A stretch of 35,113 bases of DNA from positions 242,755-277,867 of the forward strand of contig NW_003546329.1 of NCBI RefSeq assembly GCF_000090795.2, read 5' to 3'. The notes below the pieces were generated by a model. It was not told the origin of the DNA. It worked only from the letters and a program-made list of their open reading frames with translations, and searched no databases. Origin of the DNA: Amphimedon queenslandica. Lineage: Eukaryota > Porifera > Demospongiae > Haplosclerida > Niphatidae. The number at the start of each line of letters is the position of its first letter. The first letter of the stretch is position 1. Shown here one piece after another: positions 9,601 to 17,531 of this stretch. Both the position numbers and the translations under genes were made by a program.

Positions 9601-11917
9601 CTGTACTATAGTACAGTGACTTTTACATGATTTTGAGTCACTTAAAAAATTTATAAAAATCAAATTTGATTGAAAGAACATGTATGTGTATCAGAGAATG
9701 TCATCAAGGCCATACAATATAAATGTGCCTCTGTGACAATTATCATTTATAATGGCGGTACACTTACTTTCTGAATGTTAGTCCTTGAATGACGTAACAA
9801 AGGATCAAAGTGCTGCAAAGCCCCACAGTTCAAGACGTGTTGGGTTTGCTCATCATTACCCGTTACAACATTGCCAATAGCACGAAGTGACGGAGACTAT
9901 AAAAATTTTTAAAAATTATCAATTATAAAAAACATTGATGCTCCAGGATTTCAATCAATTTTGATTACAAATTTTTAAAATGCAATTTCCAGCAATGAGT
10001 TATTAATATCAACATAAATTACATTCTAATTACATTCTGATATTGTTTAGAAAAAAATCTGAATTAATAGGAAATGTAAATATTTTGGACTTATTTTAGT
10101 TGCCTATCTAATCAAACTTACTGCTAAACTAGTCTCCCCACATCCAGTTAGCTCAACCAAGCGTGGCACAACCCCACTATTAACCACAGTCTGTATACGC
10201 TCAGTTGATCCATCAGTAACATACGACAAAGCCCAACAAGCATCACTAACAACCTAAAATATCAATTAATATACATGCAATGATTATCAATGAATAATGT
10301 CACATGTACCTCTTTATCCTGATGATTGATCAACTGTGTCAAAATTGGTAATAACTAAATGAGAAAGAACAGTAGACTAGTAAATACAGTATAGTAATAC
10401 TGAATGTATATACTAGACATATTAGTAAATACATGTACAATACAAAGTCATGTATTATAATAATAATATACAAATGTACTTGTTGTATAGTTTCCATTGA
10501 TGGAGGTGGATTCTTATTACGACATAAATTAGATATAGCCCAAGTAATATTACGAAGGTGGTTTACCTAAGAGGAGGAAGAGGAGGAGGGTATAACACAC
10601 AAAAAGGGGATGGAATAAGTAGATCTAAAGGTGTATATTAGGTATAATTATGACATAGGAAACTTACAGTGACAGTAGGAGTAATGCAAGCTAGTAATGG
10701 TTGAATGATGCCACAATGAATGACAAAATCACGACACTCTGATCCATCACCTAATTATACAAGAAATAAATAAAGGTGCTTTTTAAAATGCATACACAGC
10801 AGCTGTTATTATTATTACCGGCAATGTTTCCTAAAGCCCAGACAGCTTGGTCTCTAATGTTAGCATGTGGTGATGCCAAGAGATTAATGAACATTGGTAC
10901 AGCTCCTACAAGAAACAAGCCACAAGTATGACAAGTATTGTATTACTTATGGACACAAAACACTACTGACCTGACTGGACCACAGTCCTTGTCTGATGAG
11001 AAGTCCCTGATGCTATGTTAGTAAGAGCCCAAGCAGAGTCAAATTGAAGCTGTTGGCTATGGAAGAATGAGGAGGGGGTGAGATCAAACAAAGAGGGTGT
11101 GGTAAAAATAATAAATCATTATCACGCATAATATAAATTACTTGTCAGAGCGCTGAAGGAATTCTACTAGTTTGGGTACAACTCCACTCCTATTGTTAAA
11201 TACCAACAACATGTTGTTTATCATATTTGTTCACGTACTTAATGACTTCATCAAGCGGTGGACTACGAGCTCTGGACAACAACCGTCTACGGAAAAACAC
11301 AACATGTAATTAACCTGTTGACATAACACTAATGATACTGTATGGTAATTGGAGTAAAATTAATTTTGAAATTCAAAAAAGTGGTGTGATTGAGGACAAA
11401 CAAAACATTTTCAAATTTTATAACATTAAATTAAATAAATAAAATAATAATCCATGTAATGTGTGATCGTACCTCACTGATTGAACTCCTACTAATTGGG
11501 CCTGCAAATCAGCACTGAATATTTTCTAATAAACACAAAACGAAGGATATAAAAGGTGATAAGTGAAGTGGGTCTTCATTACCTCTACAATGACAGGGAG
11601 TTCGAAATCCACTGGCTGCTGATTACTGGTCTCTGTAAGAGGGGACGGCTCGAGGAGGTCAACCGACACGTTCCTCCTTTTCAGCATCTGCTCTTCTTTA
11701 CGAGCCTAAAAAAGAGGGACTGATATCAAGGAATACGACTCTCTGGTACCTTTCTAAGTTCTACAGTCACGTCCACTCTTCTTCTCCTCATTTCCTGTAA
11801 GGGAACCGAGAGTTACCGTGCACAAGGCAACCATACTCGACTTACATCGTTGTCCTTTCCTCTGTTCTTGAAGGATCGCAAACGACCGGCATTCTCTTTG
11901 CTGTCTGTCGTAGGCAT
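6602..11917 (-). CDS. KPNA: Importin subunit alpha (karyopherin alpha)
   Basis: Nuclear-import adaptor that binds classical NLS cargo and recruits importin-beta; 521 aa, 17 exons. Exons in transcript order: 11846-11917, 11750-11794, 11583-11705, 11473-11525, 11239-11286, 11142-11189, 10971-11056, 10819-10905, 10668-10750, 10480-10566, 10310-10354, 10122-10253, 9768-9896, 7359-7463, 7117-..6935, 6741-6890, 6602-6691. The IBB domain (residues 1 to about 60) has [16 protein letters not shown] and LKRRNVS. ARM repeats carry the NLS-groove Trp-Asn ladder: [54 protein letters not shown]. The end is GAFNF. The IBB and C-terminus look closest to the KPNA2 (alpha-1) clade, judged by eye. Every intron is short except intron 13 (7464-9767, 2304 bp), which holds the satellite array and transposons. 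Confidence 0.96.
8147..8528. mobile_element. MITE-like insertion with 14-bp hairpin and ~22-bp inverted repeats
   Basis: It interrupts a satellite unit between 'caaacttttta' and 'acacaacatatg'. The left end has a perfect 14-bp inverted repeat with a 3-nt loop (8147-8160 and 8164-8177; core gacctgggggc). Inverted repeats at 8176-8198 and 8481-8502 match except for a one-base indel. It holds no transposase. Exact ends and target duplication are unclear, and it could be two nested elements. Confidence 0.65.
8338..8406 (+). other. Small ORF inside the MITE (22 codons)
   Basis: ATG with a good context (aaaatggcgg) opens a 22-codon frame beginning [13 protein letters not shown] and ending at TAA. 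A CACCC-type GC-rich stretch (8288-8325) precedes it. It may be a captured promoter plus first exon of a host gene. The family is unknown and translation is not shown. Confidence 0.25.
9002..9598. mobile_element. Non-autonomous hAT-type transposon (597 bp)
   Basis: Perfect 19-bp terminal inverted repeats: cagggttggggcgaagtac at 9002-9020 and its complement at 9580-9598. The flanks are a perfect 8-bp target-site duplication, ccctgtac, at 8994-9001 and 9599-9606. CAGGG-type ends with an 8-bp duplication are hallmarks of the hAT superfamily. The interior is full of degenerate 'acttaagtataagtac' motifs near both ends and has no transposase frame. Confidence 0.9.
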
Positions 11918-12278
11918 CTTGTCTCTTGTGAATGACTGACCGCAGAGTATTCGGTGAAGAAAGGAGAGAAAGATTTAAAATGTGTCTGATTCACTGGCGG
12001 AGGGAGATGATCTGCGCATGCGCAGTAGTTTTTAAAATTTGACTTTTGAGCAACATTCATGCATTTACCATGGAGCATGGAGCTGCATGATGGAAGTGGG
12101 ACTTTGAGAGCTAGCTGCATAGAGCTGCATGGACAGTTCTAGATCTCTAGAGTCTCAGTTTTAAAATAATCTGCAAAAAATGTGCAGACCACGCATTGTA
12201 CAGCACTCCAGTTACTAAACTTTGTTGGTGCCATTTTTTGTTGGGAGTGTTGGTAAAACCCAGATCCACGCCCTAACA
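11918..12278. promoter_or_regulatory. Bidirectional promoter, importin-alpha / kinase-kelch, with NRF-1-like site
   Basis: 361 bp lie between divergent start codons. The 12-bp palindrome tgcgcatgcgca at 12013-12024 equals the palindromic NRF-1 consensus, about 100 bp upstream of the importin-alpha ATG. No TATA box was seen near either gene. Confidence 0.6.
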
Positions 12279-14982
12279 ATGGCACAAATGGATTTGAGGG
12301 AGAGCCTGGCTGAACACTTACTAGAAGGAATTGACGCAGCCAATGGAAAACTTCTCGGAAATGGCAGTTATGGGGTCGTCCAGACTGTTAAATATAAAGG
12401 AAAGGAACTGGCTTGTAAGACCTATCGTGATTATTTGATTAATAGTGCAGACCACAATATGAGAGGGGCCTTCCTCAAGGAGTGCCACAATGCCATGCGT
12501 TTGAATCATCCCAACGTTGTCCGTTCTTGCGGCTTCTACTTTCCCCAGGAAGCCATCTTTCCTTCCCTTGTAATGGAACTTCTCCCTCATTGTTTGAATA
12601 AGATCCTTGAACAGGGAATGGTTCCTTATCATTATAAGCCTTTCGTATTGGCAGATGTTGCAAATGGCCTCTCGTATCTTCATTCACAGAATATAATGCA
12701 TCGTGACCTTACTGCAAACAATGTCCTACTCACAGAGAAATGGACAGCCAAAATAGCGGACTTTGGACAAGCAAAAGTTGTCAAAAATAAAGATTTCATA
12801 AAGCACACAAGTGCACCTGGTACTCCTGTGTATATGCCGCCTGAGGCAAGGCCAATAAGTCAAGGGGCAACGATACCAGACCTTCAACAATTGGAATATT
12901 CATATACTATTGATGTCTTCTCGTTTGGTGTCCTTATTCTCCACATGTATTTGAACAAGATACCAAGGATCATTGACGAAACAGTTTCAGATACTAGGAA
13001 TCCTCAACTGTTTTATCGTCGCCCTCCACTTGATTATTTTAGTCAGGACATTGAGACTGCTATCCCCCGGGAACATCCATTTAGAAGTCTTGTTGAACGT
13101 TGTCTTAAAGATTCTCCTAGTCGTCGCCCCTCTGCTTCAGAGTTGTGCATTGAAACGAACGACATGAGACAAGATGCTTGCAGGAACGTTGGCCTAATCA
13201 TTGCTGATATTGAGGAAAGGCATAAGCAGGACCAGGAAAAAATTAAGAAGTATGAAGAACAGCTGACTGACTATAAGAAACTGAAAAATCACTTGACTCA
13301 ACTCAGTGAGGCCTATGCAGGCTTTAAGGAAAGGGCAATGAGTAGGAGATTAATAAAAGGGCAGACAAAAGGGGATCAGCCATTAGAGCCGCAGGACACA
13401 ACTGATGATCCAAGTTTATTAGAGTCTATGTCAGAGAAAAGGAACAGTGGCCAGATGTTAGAGGAGTCCTTCAGAAGCATTACAGGGAGAAAGAACACTG
13501 CGTCAGAGCCGCCCGAAGTATTAGAAAACATGATGTCGTACAGATCGGAAAAAAGGAGAACCGCTCAAGCCCTTATTGACGAAGAAGACAAAGATGATAT
13601 CATGATATCGTTTAGAGATGCTGAAATCATGTTTGAAGAAAGAGCAAAACATGTCGAGAAAGATTTGCTACAGGCTCGGCGCGATCATGCTGTTTTACTT
13701 AGCGACTATCAGCAGCTTCATGAAGAGAATCAAAGAATCAGAGCAGATAGAGACAGACTGTTGGCGCATACTGACGACAATCCACTGCTTCAAACCATGA
13801 CAAAAGAACTTCCTTCACCTGGTTCATTAAGTGAACTACCATCTTCATTGGATCCTACAAAAGTAAGTTAAAATAATACAGTACTAATGATGTGTGATTG
13901 AAATTGTTGTGTAACAGTGACAGTGAAGCAAAATACACATTGATAAATAATGTGTCTGGTTCTTTTGTTTTATTTAGAAAGACAGGATGCTCTTGAAAAG
14001 TAATGCCCTCATAACGATAGAAGATGTCCCACAGCAACCTCTCTCATTTCACGATATCAGTGGGGCTCAAGCTGTGACTCACGATGGGAAAGTCTACATT
14101 GGCAGGGCCACTTGCAGCATCTGGATGTACGACACCGTTACCAAAGAATGGAAGAAAATGAATACCGACGCTCCTTTTAAGAACTATGGATTGGCGATAT
14201 ACGATAAGAAACTAACAATCGTTGGTGGGTCTGATGCTGTGGGGAGACTGAGTAGGAAAGCATTGGTATACAATGAGGATAATGATACTTGGGATCCTGA
14301 TAAGATTAAGAAAGAAATGAGTAGACCACGTGAGAACCCAGCTGTTGCTACGACCGACAAGTACCTAATAGCAATGGGAGGTACTTCCACCAGAGTTGTT
14401 GGACTCTTCCTCACGCCAGTGAGTACCATTGAAGTGTACAATGGAAATGAATGGAGTCTCGCTAATGCCTCACTCCAGAGACCTGGGGACACAATGCAGT
14501 CCTTTGTCCAAGACGGCTTCCTCTATGTTCTCAATTCCGACGGCTGGACAGCCCGATATTGCAGTGTTAATACTCTTATTGAAAGTTTGACGTCCAAAAA
14601 GAAAGCAAAGAACTTGTGGCACTCGATCCCAAGAGATGTTCCTCATACTCGTTCCTGTGTGTTTGTCTGGGATCACACATTATTAGCCATATCCGGTGCC
14701 GGCTCTGACGGCTTACAATACGCGTTTGATCCCAACTTACTAAAGTGGAATAGGATAAAGTGTAGAGGGGCTCTCCCAGCAATCAGAAACGCTACTTGTC
14801 TCTGGGTTGGACATAACCAGTTGTTTCTCTGTGGTGGTAACATTGACATGTTCACGGACTCCTCAAAAGCTTCCTTCATGTTAGTTGTTGGTGAAGATGA
14901 TGGTGAACCCTCTGATGAACCCTCTCACCAGTTTGAAGGCAGTAACATTACTTCTAGTTCCTATGACATTATAAAAAACTAA
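12279..14982 (+). CDS. Protein kinase - coiled coil - kelch-propeller fusion
   Basis: 862 aa, exons 12279-13862 and 13978-14982, one phase-0 intron. The ATG at 12279 is the first in frame. The kinase domain has GNGSYGVV (residues 27-34), the beta-3 lysine in ELACKTY (K47), HRDLTANN (141-148), DFG (161-163) and MPPEA (E189 in the APE position), and a conserved-type end CLKDSPSRRPSASEL. All catalytic residues are present, so it should be active. HRDLTANN and the activation segment suggest TKL-like or unclassified, not a named animal family. Two coiled-coil stretches (about 311-355 and 445-495) flank an acidic linker. Exon 2 encodes about six kelch-like blades, with motifs such as YDTVTKEWKKM, KLTIVGG, YLIAMGG, FDPNLLKWNRI and LFLCGG. 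Kelch propellers usually bind protein partners; the substrate is unknown. The domain boundary coincides with the intron, suggesting assembly by exon shuffling. Confidence 0.9.
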
Positions 14983-15383
14983 ATACATTAATATTGATAA
15001 TTATTGTTTGTTTATTTTTCTGATTTCTATTTGATTTTTTCAGAAAATCATTTTAGCCCCACCCACTTTGCACTATTGAGTCACGCCCACTTAATACTTC
15101 TGACAACTGACAAGTCGAGTTGTGTGTTGGCATGGTTTGCTAAATGGACTGCTTTAGCTAGTACTAGCTGTTAACAATGTTTCTTGTAAGCCTTGTTCTC
15201 TTAAAAGGGAGAGCGAGAGCTATCGCTCATTCTAGATCTTCAGCCTCTCTTTCGGTGTGAAGTTTCTGGTAAGCGAGCAAGCAGTGGTTGTCAGTGTCGG
15301 AGACATCAATAAATAGAGATACGGGTAAGTAGCTAGAACTATTTCAAGCAGCCATCACTGTGTTCTTTCCTAATCCTTGCAGC
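14983..15383. promoter_or_regulatory. Spacer and 5' leader of the Lsi2-like gene, with a 5'-UTR intron
   Basis: The 3' flank of the kinase-kelch gene is followed by the presumed promoter. A donor gtaagt at 15325 and an acceptor (..cttgcag) ending at 15382 define a 58-bp intron that places the ATG of the next gene two bases into its exon. CACCC-type boxes lie at about 15058-15095. Confidence 0.6.
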
Positions 15384-17180
15384 ATGCACGACGCAGTAGC
15401 TCAGTTTGCTGTCCATCATTCCCTCCGGGAAGGAGATGTGAATATGGGAGGAGGAGGCGGTGGAGGTGACGAAGAGGTCTGTGCGGCCAATGATCCAAAT
15501 CTGTACATCAAAATCATGGGCACTATCATCTTCGTTGTTGTCTGGCCATTCATCGTCTTGGACATGAAGTGGTTCCCTCTGGGTCGGCCTGCAGCTGCTC
15601 TTCTCGGTGGTGTTCTCATGGTAGTCTTCAACATTGTCAGTCAGGCCGAGGTGTACGAGATTGAAGGTGAGAAAGGAAACCTGCAGACTATGTTCCTCTT
15701 GGTGGGTATGATGATACTGTCCTACTACTTCGACCGAGAGGGACTCCTGAGGCTTGTCTCGCTCTGGATTTTTGGTCATGGCAACAAGCCGTTCCATGCT
15801 ATCTTGTGGAAAGTCTGCATTCTCTCTGCTGCCTTGTCTGCTTTTGTCACCAATGATGCAACATGCCTTGTTGTCACTCCTCTGCTCCTGTCTGCATTCT
15901 GCAAGCAAGGTCGCAACCGAAAGGAACTTCTGCCACTCTGCTTAGGAATCGCCACCTCAGCAAACATTGGCAGTGCTGCTACTGTTTTTGGAAACCCACA
16001 GAATGCTTTCATTGCATCGGCTGCTGGCGTTGCTCTTATCGACTTCTTCATTGCTGAGCTCCCAGCTGCTCTCATTGGTACCGCTGTGAGTATTGGCCTC
16101 CTGTATATCTTCTTCTTTAGGATCATCTTTAAGAAAGGCCGCTATGCAGAGGAAGAAGACGGGACCGAGTCCATACGTGATCGCAACACTGGATACCGTA
16201 TCCCTGGAGACCTGGCCGAAGAGAGGGCAAGCGTTGCTCTCAGCTACGATCAAAGTGGAAATCCTACCACCAGTCAACTGGCCAAGGAAAGGGAGCTCAT
16301 GTACAGCACTGAGAAAATCAGTGGATCATCATCCTTCCATCAAATGCCAAAAGATCAGCACGTACCTCGCTCTGCCTCCAACCCTGTCCTGAAAGGAGGT
16401 GCTCCGGCAATCAAAGTGGAGAATGTAGACAAGCAAAATGGAGTTGATATGGTTGAGCCAGCAGCTGAAGACAATACTGGTGGTGGTGACTATGAAGTTG
16501 ATATTCGCCCACTTAAGGACCGCTCCATTCGTGACAAGATCTTTATCCTCTGGCTATTATTCATATCTGTTCTCCTGGTTGTTCTCTTAGCTATTCCTCC
16601 TCCTCCCACTGTTAACAGTGAGTTCAATCTTGGCTGCATCCCCATTGCTTCTGCCGTACTCACTATGTTAGCCGATACGATCATTAACAAGAGATATGCA
16701 TACGAATCAATGTTGAAGATTGATTGGACTGTCATCCTTATGTTCATGGGTCTCTTCATTTGGCTTGGCGGCTTCCAGAACACCTGCTTCCCTTACATCA
16801 TCTTTAACGAGCTCGCTCCATATATGAACCTCTACAAGTTTGAGGGGGTCCTCCTCTTTAGCGTCTTTGTCATCATTGGCTCTAACATATTCAGTAATGT
16901 CCCACTCGTTATTCTCATTGTTCATCGCATTGATGAGCTCTGTGGTGACGTTCAGTGCGAGGGACCTCTTGGCGGCCTTCTTCTGGCCTGGATCTCGACC
17001 ATTGCTGGTAATTTCACACTCATTGGTAGCGTAGCTAACCTCATTGTGGCTGAGAAGGCTCGCAGCTCTGCCGATTATCGCCTTACCTTTTGGAACTACA
17101 TCAAGTTTGGTTTCATATCCACTATAGTTGTCATCTACCTTGCTCTGCCTATTGTGTACTTCCTTGGAAGGGTAGCTTAA
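15384..17180 (+). CDS. Lsi2: Lsi2/ArsB-type efflux transporter (putative silicic acid/anion exporter)
   Basis: 598-aa membrane carrier of the ion-transporter (ArsB/NhaD) superfamily, coding in one exon. The start ATG is the first after the 5'-UTR intron; a Gly-rich, acidic N-terminus of about 40 residues precedes the first membrane segment. The N-half has LGRPAAALLGGVLMVVFN, TNDATCLVVTPLLL and ATSANIGSAATVFGNPQN (GNPQN at 203-207). The C-half has SNVPLVILIVHR, then LLLAWISTIAGNFTLIGS and ANLIVAEKAR. Two halves, each with an inverted hairpin-type motif, are separated by a charged loop (about residues 250-375). These motifs match plant Lsi2 silicon-efflux transporters and bacterial YbiR/ArsB. 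Lsi2 moves silicic acid out by proton exchange, and arsenite is a known alternative. Silicon transport here is inferred from family and host biology. Third positions look richer in G/C than in neighbours, possibly reflecting high expression. Confidence 0.88.
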   Translation: MHDAVAQFAVHHSLREGDVNMGGGGGGGDEEVCAANDPNLYIKIMGTIIFVVVWPFIVLDMKWFPLGRPAAALLGGVLMVVFNIVSQAEVYEIEGEKGNLQTMFLLVGMMILSYYFDREGLLRLVSLWIFGHGNKPFHAILWKVCILSAALSAFVTNDATCLVVTPLLLSAFCKQGRNRKELLPLCLGIATSANIGSAATVFGNPQNAFIASAAGVALIDFFIAELPAALIGTAVSIGLLYIFFFRIIFKKGRYAEEEDGTESIRDRNTGYRIPGDLAEERASVALSYDQSGNPTTSQLAKERELMYSTEKISGSSSFHQMPKDQHVPRSASNPVLKGGAPAIKVENVDKQNGVDMVEPAAEDNTGGGDYEVDIRPLKDRSIRDKIFILWLLFISVLLVVLLAIPPPPTVNSEFNLGCIPIASAVLTMLADTIINKRYAYESMLKIDWTVILMFMGLFIWLGGFQNTCFPYIIFNELAPYMNLYKFEGVLLFSVFVIIGSNIFSNVPLVILIVHRIDELCGDVQCEGPLGGLLLAWISTIAGNFTLIGSVANLIVAEKARSSADYRLTFWNYIKFGFISTIVVIYLALPIVYFLGRVA

Positions 17181-17531
17181 GACTGAACAGTCATTGTTAT
17201 TACGATGTATGTAGTGCAAATAAGAACATTATTACTTTAGTTCTTACATGTTTTTTTGCTTTTTTTGTGTTTACTCTGTTCCTTGATAGTGTAATTATTA
17301 CCTTTGTCTTTATTAGAATTATATTATAAATAGTTTAACTCATTTGTTAATTGTGCTGAGTTGCATTTTACTCAGAACTGGCCAACATGCCAATGATTAT
17401 TAGAATCACGTGCATTCTTTGTAACAGTTCCAATCACATTCATTTACTAACAATAGTTATACACATTGATACACAAAAATATTAAATCACAAAATAATAT
17501 TAAATTACAAAAAATATTAGTGACAAATATT
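17181..17531. other. Tail-to-tail spacer, Lsi2-like / HUNK-like
   Basis: AT-rich 3' flanks. On the minus strand an AATAAA at 17309-17314 is a possible poly(A) signal for the HUNK-like gene, 218 bp past its stop. Nothing else seen. Confidence 0.5.

Larger units (their letters stand above)
7610..9680 (+). repeat. ~187-bp satellite array with 16-bp palindrome per unit
   Basis: At least six units. Each runs 'catcagaaaaaattat..', 'ttctctcctag..', 'gaccctg', the palindrome ctgtactatagtacag, 'gtgactttggccca', 'ttcataaaaaatcc', 'gatagaaatcaactc'. Palindromes start at 7867, 8053, 8620 (variant), 8809 and 9601. Spacing is 186-189 bp once insertions are subtracted. The unit at 7610-7770 lacks the palindrome. 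The array is split by the elements at about 8147-8528 and 9002-9598. Confidence 0.85.
7464..9767. other. Repeat-filled importin-alpha intron 13
   Basis: The gene's only large intron. It consists of a short unique flank (7464-7610), the ~187-bp satellite array with two inserted elements, and a short unique flank before exon 13. No real coding gene seen inside. Confidence 0.85.

Noticed and set aside
12222-12278. Upstream extension of the kinase-kelch frame
   Set aside because: Begins at TTG; the first in-frame ATG is 12279.
15384-17180. Bacterial contamination or recent transfer as source of the intronless transporter
   Set aside because: It has a 5'-UTR intron, a eukaryote-style extended loop, and animal genes on both sides in continuous sequence.
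15339-17219. Several long minus-strand frames opposite the transporter
   Set aside because: Shadows of a long, GC-richer coding exon; no family resemblance.
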